A stretch of 64,000 nucleotides of DNA from Excoecaria cochinchinensis (Eukaryota > Streptophyta > Magnoliopsida > Malpighiales > Euphorbiaceae): NCBI GenBank assembly GCA_947683425.1, contig CANTUQ010000073.1, positions 6,854,501 through 6,918,500 of the forward strand, written 5' to 3'. Below the pieces are notes generated by a model. It was not told the DNA's origin and did not search any database. It saw only the letters and a program-made list of their open reading frames with translations. Shown one piece after another: positions 47,196-59,711 of this stretch (its first letter is position 1; each line of letters opens with the position of its first letter). The translations under genes were made by a program, and so were the position numbers.

Positions 47196-48712
47196 TCACA
47201 TCTCTGGTGGAAGGATTGCATTGTAGTCTGCCTTCTTCGTCTTCTCTCTTTTCTCGGGATCCGTGATTTGTTTGGTATCGATGAGCTCCTGAACCCGGTC
47301 TCTCAAAGTTCGGCAGTAGTTTGTCAAATGTCCAGTGTGCTGGTGGAATGCACAATATTGATCCGCTCTGTGGTGGGGCTGCCCCTGACTGCTGGCGAGC
47401 CTCGCCGGTAATGGCTGCAATAACCCCCTTTTCACTAGCTTCTCAAAAACCCACGACAAGGGTCTACCCAAATCAGAGTAACATCTCTGATTCCTTCTTA
47501 CTGATGGCTTTCCCGCTTTTTTAACATTGCCCTTACAGCCATCTCGGATGTTTAGGTTTACATGAGCCTTCACTAGATCTCCACCCCCCTCAAGTATATT
47601 GTTGTGTTCAAGAGTAGGCCTCTTACCATCTCCTGGTAAATCAAGCAGTTCCTTGCCTCGGGGCTTAGAGGCACTAAGAGATGCCGTGGTTGTCGCTGTA
47701 AGGGCTATCTCGACAGGGGCCAACTCAACCCGGTTAAAGGTAGCCGCCATCAATCGGGCTTGTAGGACTAGCGCCAGGGCATCTATTCTCTCCTTAATCA
47801 TAGCTGTCAACCTCCTTTCGAGCTCCTCAAGCCGTCTATCCATCTCTCGGGCCATTAATGCACGAGTCTCCTTAATCTGTCGTGAAAGGCCGGCCATACT
47901 CAATTCCTGGTTAGAACCCTCTTGTTTTTCACCTTCCTCTTCCTCCCCGCTTTCGCTGCTAGACCAACAGCCTATCATTGCCATAAAAATCTCTCCCTCA
48001 CCTGCCTCAGGGCCAGTAGTAGTGGCATACCCATTTCCATATAAGTCTTGCAGCACATACCATTCCAGTAGGCCTGAACCAATCATGGCACAATGGGCTG
48101 ACTTCTCTTGACTTTCTCTCTGCCCAGGATTAATAGCCTGTTTGCCATCGATCAAGGCTTGAATTCGGTCCCTTAAAGGACGACAGTAGTCTGTTCTATG
48201 CCCTGTGCACTGATGATACGCGTAATACCAGTCCGTCCTATGCTTTGGATTCCTTGACTTGGGGCGGGCCCAGCTGGCACAGCCGTAGCTTCAAGCTCAT
48301 TTACAGGTTGATGGGAAACACCTCCAGCAAGGGGAGCCTCCCCACCAGCAAACGGTTCGGCTTGCCCCCGAGGAGGGGCTACAGGTGGCTGCGGAGTAAT
48401 TGGTGCTTGTGGAGCAGGGGGCTGAGCAATCCTTTCGGCCATTGCTCCCATCATGTCCAACATCCTTCGCTCGAATTCCTCGAGTCTCCTAGCGAGGTCT
48501 TGAGTGGTTAGGTTTCCAGTCTCTTCTGCCATTGAGGATGATTCGCTGCTTGTAGAGAGTGACTCAGAATCCCAAACAGGCACTAGTTCTAGCAATTCAA
48601 AGGACGAGTTTACCGTCACTAGTCGATCGTCAGAATCTCTAGTCCACTCGGATGAATCTAGGGTGGCTGAAAGATCAAGATTGTTATAATGATGCATGAA
48701 TGACATATACAA
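47196..48712 (-). pseudogene. gag: Element C chimeric gag-like ORF with two zinc-knuckle segments and no capsid core
   Basis: Two overlapping open frames (48712-48173 and about 48245-47196). The first has the usual N-terminus (TQDLARRLEEFERRMLDMMG, Pro-rich). In place of the capsid core, it meets a knuckle-like segment YYAYHQCTGHRTDYC (first Cys missing) in another frame near 48245. Then follow the post-knuckle region (SGLLEWYVLQDLYGNGYA), a second N-terminus-like coiled segment (MAREMDRRLEELERRLTAMI) and a second, complete knuckle YCAFHQHTGHLTNYC. The capsid signature seen in A and B (WYHGLDRRSKED) is absent. The 47196-48155 part is open for 319 codons. Confidence 0.82.
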
Positions 48713-49708
48713 TGCATGATCGTGTCATGCGAATATTCTTTGACGAGTGCGGGATCAATGGACTACCACGATACGATGGGATGCATGGAAGGAATTACAT
48801 ACAGGATGGTATGTACATGCGAAAAATGATATGCAGACGAGAGGATATATACACACATAGCATGAGATTATACGCAGGATGATATGTACATGTTGAAAAA
48901 ATAGCATGCGGACAGAAAGATATATACACAGTATGAGATAAAATATATTATATATACACATATTTATTTGACATGTACGAATGACATGCGATGCATGAGC
49001 ATGTTGTGCATCATCCACAACCACATGCAAGCAAGTAAATCCTTTCAACCTTATCACTCCCGCACACGAGGTCGTGTGGTCTCTTTCCTAGGTGGGCTTC
49101 ATCCGAGGGTTAACAGGGAACCCATTGGACACGTATGGTGCACGGTGGAAAACCGGCAGCATAACAGTCTTAATCTAATACGCATTCGTATGGGTTTTGG
49201 CCATTACGTATTTGGGCCATTCAATTAAACCAAAGTGGGCCCAACGGGGCATAAAAGCTTTTGATGAAGACCATTTGATTTGGTTGATTTTGCTTAATAC
49301 GTGACAACCCACATCACAAGCATCGTATTAAGGAGCATACCGCCTAGGGGAAGTTTCTATTTGCCATTACATGAGCTTTGGTCAAGGTGATGATACTTTA
49401 GGGTTACCCAAGCATGATCCCTGCCGACGGGTCTAGCTCATCACGAGCATAACGACCGATCGGGTCACCATTTGATATACCAAAAGGCACAAGGCTTGGG
49501 CTGGTGATTATCCCTAACACTTCCCTACAATGAGTGAAAGTAGGGTCGTGCTTCGGGAACGCACCGGGGGAAGATAGGGACCAACTAGCGTAATTCTAAG
49601 GCTCTAAGATGCAATGCAAATTTTTGAAAAGAGATAGAATTTTAAGTTTTAAAAACCCAATTATACATTTTAACCAAAGCACTTTCGGAGTGAAGTCTCA
49701 AATACAAG
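48713..49708 (-). other. Element C leader
   Basis: Homologous to the A and B leaders, plus an insertion of alternating purine/pyrimidine-rich sequence near 48730-48960 with a 73-bp imperfect tandem duplication (units starting at 48802 and 48875). Conserved hairpin CCCTAC/GTAGGG at 49523-49545. Confidence 0.75.
48802..48950. repeat. 73-bp imperfect tandem duplication in C leader
   Basis: Units share CAGGATGxTATGTACATG, ATATGCAGACGA/GCATGCGGACAG, GGATATATACACA and GCATGAGAT/GTATGAGAT. Confidence 0.8.
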
Positions 49709-49726
49709 TCCCCAGTGGAGTCGCCA
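49709..49726 (-). promoter_or_regulatory. Primer-binding site of element C
   Basis: Minus strand TGGCGACTCCACTGGGGA, one base from the 5' LTR end. Confidence 0.87.
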
Positions 49727-49727
49727 C

Positions 49728-50955
49728 TGTGACGCGCGCCGAACCTGAAAACCCAGCAAGGGCCCTCGCTTTGAATCCGCTTTAGGATTCGAGGTATTAA
49801 GGTTCGCATCTTTTGATCATGGGCGCCATGAGATATCATCGGTATGTTCCTTCCAATAGAACATTGGGGAGAACAACCTAGCCTATTAACGCCTAAAGGC
49901 ACCTTTGAGGTATTTGGAGTCGCCACCCAATTTGCAAGAAATTGGGAAAAAGGTTCACCTCTAACGGTCTAAACCAGAGATACGGTATCCGGGACTTCCC
50001 TCTTATTTATGCCTTGGTTAATTATAAATGGGTTTTTAATTTCTTAAAATTATACCTCTCATTTCACGCGATCGATGCATTTTAAATTAAACAGCGCATT
50101 GCAAGCATCCAAAAAGCGATAAAGGAAAGTAGTCAAAGAAAGCGATAAATGAAAGCAGTAAACACTCAAGCACACAATTACAAGAGAAATAGGGGCATAA
50201 TACAACCCCAATAAAAGGAGATTAAAAATGTAAATGGGGACGGAATACAATCCCCAAAAATAAATAAAGTTGCCCCAAAAATAATTACAAGGGCCAAAAA
50301 GAAATGAACTTGAATTTAAAACACTCACACAAGATCGAAATAAAAAGACATGCATAAATCGGGACATTATTTTAGGAACATTGGTTCCTTCGCACTTGTT
50401 CGAAACTTAGGAACATTGGTTCCTTCGCATTTATTTAAAGAGGGCTCGAAGAGTCATTTTGATTATTTGAATGAAAACCGGGATGAGTGATCCCATTTTA
50501 TTGAAAATTGACTCTTCGTTTTAATCGTGATATTTTTATTGTTAGGCTGAAACAAGGGACATTGTCCCAATTTTATTAGTAAAAATTTCAATTTAATTAT
50601 AAAGGTATTTTTGTGACTTTTTATCTCACGCGTGCATAAATAAAATAAATATTTACAAATAAACACGTAACACATAAAGAGAGAGTCGAAAAGATCTCAC
50701 CAAACCGAAGTGACCCTCCACGCGTTGCGACCCATCCGGGGAGTCGCGGGACGCTCACATAGCTCGACTCAAATAAAATCTCATACAAAAATTAACATCA
50801 AAAATATTAGTAACGGTTCTAAAGATTAATCAAGTAAAAACGAAATGAATATTAGGCAAGTCAATTTATAATGATAATAATAATAATGATAATAATAATA
50901 ATAATAATAATAATAATAGAGGTAAAAAATAACAGTGCCAATATTAATGTTGATG

Positions 50956-51019
<64 letters not shown>

Positions 51020-51090
51020 ACAACTTAATAATAAAAAATGATTCAGAATACCAAGTAATAATAATAATAAAACAAAAAGTTAAATAAACA

Positions 51091-51121
<31 letters not shown>

Positions 51122-51150
51122 GATATAATAATGCTGATGAGGGCAACGTC

Positions 51151-51181
<31 letters not shown>

Positions 51182-51219
51182 TGGTAGCACAATAAACAAG
51201 GCAGTGGCTCAAATAACAC

Positions 51220-51278
<59 letters not shown>

Positions 51279-51291
51279 GAATTTTAACGGC

Positions 51292-51335
<44 letters not shown>

Positions 51336-52787
51336 GGGCACTGGCGACAAATAAACCAAAAGGAAAACACACAAAGAACAAGTTAATGATTAAAAGGAGA
51401 ATATTAACAGTGTACAAAAACATGGAGAAAATATTAGACAAAAGCATAATATTTGTAGCGAGAAGGGCAAAGATATTCATAATAAAAAAGGAAAAAATAA
51501 TATATAAATAAATAAATGAAATTGGTCCAAGTGTTTACCCTCAGAATTTTTAGATCGGAAATAGGATGTCTCAATCCGTTCCCCCTTGTCGATTTTTGAT
51601 GATGATAGTATTCGAAACAAGTGTAAAAATATGTGTTTTAATCAAATTAATTTAAGAAAATATTTTTGGTGGGTTGAATAAGCCAAGAAAATTAATTTCT
51701 CTTACTCAAATCAACCCAAGATTAAATATTTTGTGGTAACAAAACTAAAATTGAGAGGAAAAACTTGAAGATTTTTGAAGAATAAAAATTTTTTAGAAGA
51801 CAAAAATGCTCCCTGGAAAGTGAAATCCTAGAGAGAAAGAGCCTAAGGAATTTTCTATGAAAAATTGCCGTCCTTGAAAATGAGGGGAAAATCCTCATTT
51901 AATCTTGCCTTGGCCAAAAATAGGAAGGGACAAAGTAGCTTTTTATTTTTGTTTAACCCAAAAAAGCATGAAATGGTGAAAGACTGAAGAAAATCAGACT
52001 GAAAAAAAAAGCGGAAAAAAGAGAACAGGCGACAGGTCGCGCGGAGAAGGGCACAGCGCGCGCGAAGACAGACGCGCACCTACACGCGAGGGGCAGGTGG
52101 TCGCGGCCACTTTGCCGAAATACAAATGGGGTCGCGTGATGGCAATTGCCATCACGCGACCACAAATGGGAAAAGTGGCCACTTTTCCACGTTTTGTCAC
52201 ATTTTATTAATTTTTTTTTTATAAAAACCTTTTAAATCCTTTTTTTTTTTCATCTTTTATATTTTTATTTATTTTTGCTAATTAGACTAATTAACTAACC
52301 CAATAAAATTAATTAACTAATTTAATTCAATCCAATTAATTATCCAACTTAATTTTCTTCTTAGTTTCAATTAAATCAATTAATTAATTTAATTTAACTC
52401 AATTAAATTAGTTAATTCAATTTCTCTTTTTTTAAATTAAATCAATTAATTTAATTTAATTCAATGAAATCAATTAACTAATTTAATAACTAATCTCATT
52501 TTTTAATTAAATCAATTACTTAATTTATTCAATTAAATTAAAAAAAAACTAATTTAATTCCCCTTTTTTAATTAAATTAATTAATTAATTAATTCAATTA
52601 AATTAAATAACACTTTCCAATAATATTATTTTTGGAATTAAATTTAATAATAATTTTTTTATGATAAAAAAAAAGCAAGGGTCTCGACAAGGGAAGCATC
52701 ATTTTTGACACCTTTGCCTGTGAGTTGGTATCATTTTCATCATCGGGTAATTCTGATCTTTGACCGCCTCAAAACTCGGTGTCTACA
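49728..52787 (-). repeat. 5' LTR of element C
   Basis: 3060 bp, near-identical to 40656-43702. Differences: TAA array lengths, loss of the 26-bp hairpin of the palindrome island, about 30 extra bases near 52290, and scattered substitutions. Confidence 0.95.
50868..51334. repeat. TAA trinucleotide arrays in 5' LTR of C
   Basis: Runs at about 50868-50918, 50956-51018, 51092-51117, 51153-51181, 51221-51279 and 51292-51334. Confidence 0.95.
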
Positions 52788-52792
52788 TGAGT
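52788..52792. repeat. Target-site duplication TGAGT of element C, right
   Basis: Identical to 40651-40655. Confidence 0.93.
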
Positions 52793-53233
52793 GCCCAATT
52801 AATATATTTGAATTGGTTCGATACATATGGGCCCACGTAACAAGCATCGTATTAAGGAGCATATTACCTAGTGGAAGTTTCAATTGCCATTACATGACCT
52901 TTGGTCAAAGGTGGTGTTACTTTAGGTCTACCCAAGCATGGTCACTACCAACGGGTCTAGCTCATCACGAGCATAGCGACCAATCGGGTCTCTATTTGAT
53001 ATACCTTTAATAGCAAGAGACTTGGACTAGTGACTATCCCTAACACTTCCCTACAATGAGTGAAAGTAGGGTCGTGCTTCGGGAATGCACCGGGGTAAGA
53101 TAGGGGACCAACTAACATAGTTCCAAGTCTCTAATGTATGCAATGCAAATTTTGAAAAGTGATAGAATTTTAAGTTTTAAAAATCCAATTATATATTTTA
53201 AGCAAAACACTTTCAGAGCAAAGTCACGAAGTG
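52793..53233 (-). other. Element B leader, PBS-proximal part
   Basis: Resumes the B leader interrupted at 40650. Carries the conserved hairpin CCCTAC/GTAGGG at 53049-53071. Confidence 0.8.
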
Positions 53234-53251
53234 TCCCCAGTGGAGTCGCCA
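53234..53251 (-). promoter_or_regulatory. Primer-binding site of element B
   Basis: Minus strand TGGCGACTCCACTGGGGA, one base from the LTR. Confidence 0.87.
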
Positions 53252-53252
53252 C

Positions 53253-54139
53253 TGTGACGCGCGCCGAACCTAGAAAAGACTCTCGTAACGAGACCCGCTT
53301 TTAGGGCTCGAGAAATTGGTTCGCGTCTTTTTAATCTTGGGTGCCATTAGATATTTTGGATACCTCCTTCCCAATAGAACATTGGAAAGGATCATCTAGC
53401 CTCACAACGCTTTTAGGCACCTTTGAGGTATTTTGAAGTCGCCACCCAATTTATAAGAAATTGGGAAAGGTCTCTAACTTCTATTGGTCTAAACTAAAGA
53501 TTGGTGTTTGGAACTTCACTCTTATTTATGTTTTGGTTAATTATAAATGAGCTTTTAACTTCCTAAAATTCTATCTCTTATCTCACACGATCAATGCATT
53601 TAATTAAAGCGCACTACAACCATTCAGAAATAATAAAGGAAAGCAGTAAAGAAAGCGGTAAATAAAACGATAAAGAGAAGTAATAAACATGTCAAGCACA
53701 CAATTATAAAGGAAATTGGGGCAGAATACAACCCCTAATGAAAGAAGACTAAAAATATAAATTGGGACGGAATACAATACCAAATAAAAACTAAATAATA
53801 TTGCCCCAAAATTAATTACATGGGCCCAAAATGCATGAACATAAATTTAAACAAACAAACAAAATCAAATATGAAAAAAAACATACATAAATTGGGTCAT
53901 TCGTTTGATTTATGAACATTGGTTCCTTCACGCTCATTAAAAAAGGATCGAAAAGTTATTCGATTGTTGGATTGAGAACCGGGATGAGTAATCCCATTTT
54001 GGAGAAATTTTAACTCTTCGTTTTATCGTGACATTTTACATTACTTGGCTAAAACAAGGTCCCAATTGTATTAATAAAAATTCCGATTTAGTTATAAAAT
54101 ATTTTCATGATTTTTTACCGCACATGTGCACAAGACTTC
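53253..54139 (-). repeat. 5' LTR of element B, 3' part only
   Basis: Begins TGTGACGCGCGCCG and is homologous to the A and C LTRs for about 890 bp. Homology to the left B LTR (34154-34470) stops near 54139 (ACATGTGCACAAGAC), after which unrelated AT-rich sequence follows. Confidence 0.82.
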
Positions 54140-55549
54140 TTATTTACATTTCATTCGACTTTTAATGTAAAATTATTAGCAGTTTGTGTAACATAAATTT
54201 TTCTAGCCCTTATTTAATTATTTATGCTTAATTACTCTATTTATTTTAACACTATTATAACAATTTTAATCCAATATACAACAATTTTTTAATTAAACAA
54301 TTACAAAGTCTATATTAATTATTATGATTAAATATTTAAAAATTATTCTGATTATTCATAACAGTATTTTGTAGTTAATTTTAATTATTTTAATTATACA
54401 TTCTAAAATTATATTGATTATCAAGTTGAACCTATCCCTATGTTTCGATTTTTACAATCATAACAATTTTAATTATTCTAGTTTGTTAAGTTATAGTACA
54501 TTATATGCAAACTATTTTATAATTTTTATTTAAATTTTATATTGTAATTTCTCTAATAAGCTATGTGTTATTAGAACAATTTAAATAAAAGTTAAATAAC
54601 TTTATATTGAAAAATAATTATAAGGTAAAATCTAATTAAATATTTCAAGTTCATAACTTATTGATTAATTATAGAAATATATAATTATTTATGATTTTAT
54701 AACCTTCATCAATACATTATTATTGTAACTTTCGCATCAATATTATAGTTTTTCATGAATTATTATGGAATAAAAATTTAAATTATGACATAATTTCATT
54801 AAATAATTAACCATACTTATTGCTAAAAAACACTAAAATAAAAAAATATGTAAATTGGTACATAATATATTTAAATTTTCATTGCTTGAGGCCCATAATT
54901 TTTTTATTATGTTCTAACGATCATAATACTCAAGCTATTTATTATAATTATACCATTTACAATAAGTTTTTTTATCCAACTGGCATTATATCTCTAATTT
55001 TTAAAAAATTTTCTTGACTAATTTTTACTAAATCTTTCACAAATATCAGAACTAATTATTTATACTTTGTTACATGCTCAATATTCCAAATTTTCATTAT
55101 AAACTTCAAATAAAATATCGTTATGGTCGTGTAAAGAGTATTCACTATCTTTGCTTCTGTCGTTGGATATCTTCTCATTATAATTTATTGCAATTTCTTA
55201 TTTATTGTAATAATATGATTGAACATTATTATTCCCTTTTCAATTCAGCAGTTTTACATATCATCTCATTTTTTGGTAATGATTTTTCTTGTAATATTAC
55301 TCATCATGGTTCTTGAAATTAAGTATGTATACACCATCTATCATATGAGATTAATAAATATTATATTAAAATTAAATTTGTACTTTTTTTTTGTGTTTAT
55401 CATGTTATTTTATTATATTATGTTATGAAACTAAAATTTATCATATTATTTTTTTCGTTAAAAAATTATAATATATGTAACAACTAGATATACCAAACTT
55501 ATAAATATCAATATAAAAATAGACAAAACATCAAATTGTGAATTATTAA
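54140..55549. other. AT-rich sequence without recognised features
   Basis: No gene or intact repeat seen. Several short plus-strand ORFs (55074-55428) carry no motif. Pyrimidine-rich on the plus strand, so its reverse complement is compositionally like the solo LTR core at 20460-23100. Confidence 0.4.
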
Positions 55550-55891
55550 TTTCAGATATAAACCACAAGAACACAAGTTTTTAACTGAGTAATATAACAC
55601 ATGCCAAGGTTCAATAATTTCTTTTTCTTTTTAGCATTTTATCTTTTTGGACCAATTAAAATGGATTTATACAGTAAAAAAAATAATAAGCAATCAATTA
55701 AATCAAGTATGGCATAAATTAATCATCTCGACATAAACTAAAGCTATTTTTCCAAAAATGTGATGTTGTAGATAGTAACATTTTTGCTGTAAATAGATAT
55801 ACTTCAAAATTATCACTACCTACAAGTTAAAAATGAAAATAAGGTTGATAATAACATATATTTTGTTTAACAAAATTAAATTATACTATAC
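55550..55891 (-). repeat. Dispersed repeat, copy 2, left part
   Basis: Reverse complement matches 30987-31350. Ends at the TSD TAC (55889-55891) in front of the CACTA element. Confidence 0.8.
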
Positions 55892-55904
55892 CACTACAAA
55901 AAAA

Positions 55905-56262
55905 GGGCCATTAGCGACTACATTTAGCGACTAATTATTTCCGTCGCTATTTTTGCGACTGAATTGTGACTAAATCAATGTTCGGTCGTTAAATTTGCAT
56001 AAATATGGAATTAGCGACTAAATAGCGACTGAATAATATTTCAGTCGCTAAATTATGCCGCGAAGAAGTCCCGCCTTTTTTTTCGACAAAATTAGCGATA
56101 AAATATTTAATCGCTAAAAAACAGCGACGAAAATTTAGTCGTTGAAGTTGTATTTATTATTAGCAACTGAATTGTGACTATTTTTTTGTCGCAAACTTTT
56201 AGCGACGGAATTTTTCTGTCGCTATTTTAAATAGCGACTAAAAAGTTAGTCGCTATTTTTCG
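55905..56262. repeat. CACTA 5' subterminal repeats
   Basis: About 20 copies in both orientations of TAGCGAC and its complement GTCGCTA with small variants. In En/Spm such motifs bind the TnpA-type protein. Confidence 0.92.
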
Positions 56263-58110
56263 ATTATGTATCAAACTCAAATAACCAAAATCCCCAAATC
56301 AAAACTCAAAAAGAAACAGAGAGCTGAAGTGCCGTCGAGAGAGAACCCAGCACCGGAGGAGTTTCGGTCCCCCTTGCCACCGGTGACACCGCTTGTTAGC
56401 TCCGGCAGTGAGAACGGCGATCGGCATTAAGTTTGTTTCCTGTGTTTGAGAGGTATGTTTCACGGAAAGATAGCCAAAAGTTGGAATTCGTTTTCAATTT
56501 TCTTAAAATTGAATTGTGTAGTTTTAGTTGTGTGAAATTTCTTCTCTGTGCTTAGGGTTCTTGAGAGATTGAGGCGCAAAAAAGGAGGAGGAAGAGTCAC
56601 TGACCGGTCTTACTGCGATTGAAAACAGAAGCTAAGGGGAGAAAACCGGGTATGTTCCACAGTGCTCTTGTTTACTTGCTTTTCTTACTCACATTAATTA
56701 TGAAAAATTAAAAAAGTAGCAAAGGATTTGATTTGATTCTTGTTGATGAAAACCTAAATGATCTTGTTACTGACCTAGACTGAACATGGCCATGCCAAGT
56801 TCACATTTTATTTGCAAATTCATATCTAAAGCTAGTGATATAATTTATAAAAAAATTATTTACAAAAGGAAGCTATTGGATCCTAGGTCTAAAAGAAAAC
56901 AAAGATAGCGACTTGATGAAGGATGCTTAACTTCTAAGAAGGTGCAAGAAAAAGCATAGATTGTTTAAAGTTTTGGAGGCGTCCCAATTGAAGTTACGCA
57001 ATTTGGCGTGCAAGTTTGATTTGATTTAGGCTCACTATAGTATAGTATTAGTAATGGTATGTTTGCTAATTTATTGGCCTACTAATCCAAATCAAACAAA
57101 TTTAACAATACCACCCCTAATATTTCCTGCTAAATCAAGTGTTTGATAGCTGGTGTCATTTATTTACAATTATAACAAGATAATCATAATTTTGAGTTTG
57201 TCCCAAAATATTATTTTCCTATGATTAACTTATAAATTCTCTATTATAACTTTATTTAATTTAGTTTTATCTTATTAAGTGCAATTTATATTTTTCATAT
57301 TATGTTATTAACAACCATTATTTTTTTATAATTTTAATAATATTTAATTGCTCATTCTATATTTGAAATTAATGGATATAATAGGAAAATTATATTAACC
57401 ATCATAATTACAATTTTTTTAATTTATATGAAAAGTGAAGGTGGACAAAAAATTATGTTAGGGATGGAGTAATTAATATGGTTATAGTAGTTTAATGATC
57501 ATAACTTTCAAAACAAATTCATCAATTGTGCTCTATAATAAAAATAAGTGCATGCTTAAGCCATGAATATTGTACGAATATTTCAAATTACACGTTAGAG
57601 AATATGATGAAGTTTTACCTAAAAATCAAAATAGATTTTTTTGTTAGAGAATATGATGAAGTTTTACCTGAAAGAAACTAGAGATCAAGTGAGGCCAATT
57701 AAGCTTGAGTAGGTGTTTGGATTTGTAATCAGTTTTCTCCAAACCATGATTAGTATAAGCCTTGTCATTACACTTGTTGGATGCATAGCATTGGATTCAT
57801 CATTAACATTAATTAAGCTTATATTAGCAAGTACAACCTTTTAAATTCTAATATTCAATAACCGAATCAGATAGTCATTGGCTATAATTAATTTAGGTTT
57901 CGACTTTTATAATAGGATCAACGATATGCATGTTAATACACCATTTAATCTAATTTCTATTACGAAACTAAAAGAAGACTATGTCTTTCAAGGGGCAAAG
58001 GATCCCTTACCTTCTTCTGAGTAAGGGTGATACTAATCGGTTGTTTTTTTTTTCTTATTTTGCTAAAATCGAAATATTTAGGTTAAATGGAATCTTTTGA
58101 TCGTAGTTGA

Positions 58111-58991
58111 ATGTATAATCGACGTGACTCAAGTGGGAGGACTAATGCATCATTCGTATATGGTGTCGAGAATTTTATTAAATTCGCTACTTCTCATCCG
58201 GAAGAAATGAGTGGTGATTTTATTAGGTGTCCGTGCAAAAATTGTGTGAACTGAAAGTTCCATGACGTGGATACTGTTATGAATCACCTCTTCCGTAGGG
58301 GATTCGTTTGGGATTATTTGGTTTGGAATTGTCACGGGGAGACACACATCACCCCTAATGAGCAAAATTGGAATCCAATGGCCAATGAATCAGTGGAAGT
58401 TGTAGGGGCTCCAACTCATGTGATAATGTTGGTGAATATTATGGATGGATTGAGGAGATCCTAGAGTTGGAGTACCCTTCGTTACCAATAAAACGGACAG
58501 TATTGTTCAAGTGTCATTGGTTTGATCCCACTATAGACATTGGTCTTAAGATACACAACAAATATAGAATAGTTGATGTAAATCATCACCATCGTTTCAA
58601 CAAATATGAGCCATTCATCCTAGCAATGCAAGCAACTCAAGTGTATTATGCAAGATATCCTTCTTTAAAAGTAGATAGATCTCATTGGTTAGCAGTGTTT
58701 TCAGTAAAACCAAGAGACTTTATTGTGACTCCACATGTTAGCGATGGGACTGCTACTATAAATGCTAATGCATTTCAAGTTGATGAAGTTACAGTGCATG
58801 ATATAACAGTGGATACTGGTAACGATGACGATATTGACTTGTGTGATCCTTCGGGAGTTGTCATTGAACTTGATAATGTTCATGAGGTGGATCCAGTACT
58901 TGAAGTGGATGATGATGAAGAAGAATTTATTGACTATGATAGCAACGAGGACGACGATGAGGAATTTCAAAATTTATCAGATAGTTGCTAA
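58111..58991 (+). pseudogene. TNP2-like transposase with catalytic core deleted
   Basis: From ATG 58111 the frame encodes a transposase-associated zinc domain (DFIRCPCKNC, then TGA at 58252-58254, then HLFRRGFVWDYLVWNCHGE). Near 58430 it jumps, with a frame change, to the C-terminal DUF4216-type domain (VGEYYGWIEEILELEYPS, VLFKCHWFDP, YEPFILAMQATQVYYA) and an acidic tail ending at 58991. The roughly 400-residue DDE/D transposase domain normally between them is missing. The element cannot move without an external TNP2. Confidence 0.88.
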
Positions 58992-59709
58992 GTGATTATA
59001 TGTAATTTTTATAGTATCGTGTGTTAAATAGTAAAAATTTTAAATTATATATATGAGTTATTGATTAGGATTGCCATTTTATATTATAAATGTTAAACAC
59101 ATACATGTATACTTTACCATTTTACAGGTATGGGTCGTGGCAGAGGAAGAGGATTTACAGGTCGGGGTCGACGAGGAGGAGGACATGGCGGGGATTCAAT
59201 AACTCCACCCTTCGGAGACATGCCACATATCCCGGGAGACCCTTCATTTGGGAATGCACCTTCGCCTCCTGTTTCCTCTATGCCATCTGCACCTACTCCT
59301 TCTCCACACACAGCCCACAGCAGTACATCGACCACATGTGAGGTTTCGAGTCAAAATAATAATCGATTGGACGTTACGGTGAACCAGGTGGGCTTGTGAG
59401 TATTTGCGACTGAAAATTGAGATTAAGTGATAAGCATGTTTAACCACATTTCTTTTATATTGTTTACTTTGCAGGCTAGAACCTTCCTCACAATGCTCCA
59501 GGACTATAACCAGCATCTTCCACCAGCGGATTGACATTAATGGAGTTAGTTGGAAGGAGGTTTCCAGAGAAATTAAGGAGTTTTATTGGGGGGAATTTAA
59601 GGTACATCTTTATTTTTATTTCAACATGCAATGAAACTGTTTCATTTCAAATTTCATATTTCAAATTAATTGGATTATTATATGATCATATTGACTAATG
59701 AATCTCTTG

Positions 59710-59711
<2 letters not shown>

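Larger units (their letters stand above)
40656..52787 (-). mobile_element. Element C: complete non-autonomous Tat/Ogre-like element (12.1 kb)
   Basis: Two LTRs (3' LTR 40656-43702, 5' LTR 49728-52787) are nearly identical outside microsatellites. TSD TGAGT is at 40651-40655 and 52788-52792. Between them in minus-strand order: PBS, leader with a 73-bp duplication, a gag-like chimeric ORF, remnant and captured segments, a 26-bp tandem array and the PPT. No protease, integrase, RNase H or sense-strand RT was found. Near-identical LTRs with an intact TSD show that this deleted form transposed as a unit, so enzymes were supplied in trans. It sits inside the leader of its relative B. Confidence 0.94.
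34154..54139 (-). mobile_element. Element B: Tat/Ogre-like element, internally deleted and split by element C
   Basis: Minus strand. Parts: truncated 3' LTR 34154-36475, PPT, 26/30-bp tandem array, 3' region, protease-RT linker remnant, gag, leader up to 40650; then element C; then the rest of the leader 52793-53233, PBS 53234-53251 and truncated 5' LTR 53253-54139. The two LTR pieces overlap in a shared stretch (34154-34470 against 53838-54139) and together cover the family LTR. Protease, RT, RNase H and integrase are missing, so B is non-autonomous. Both outer LTR edges are cut, so no TSD can be read. Confidence 0.87.

Noticed and set aside
47599..48111. 170-codon plus-strand ORF
   Set aside because: Antisense of the gag-like ORF of element C; composition is Ser/Arg-rich, without motifs.
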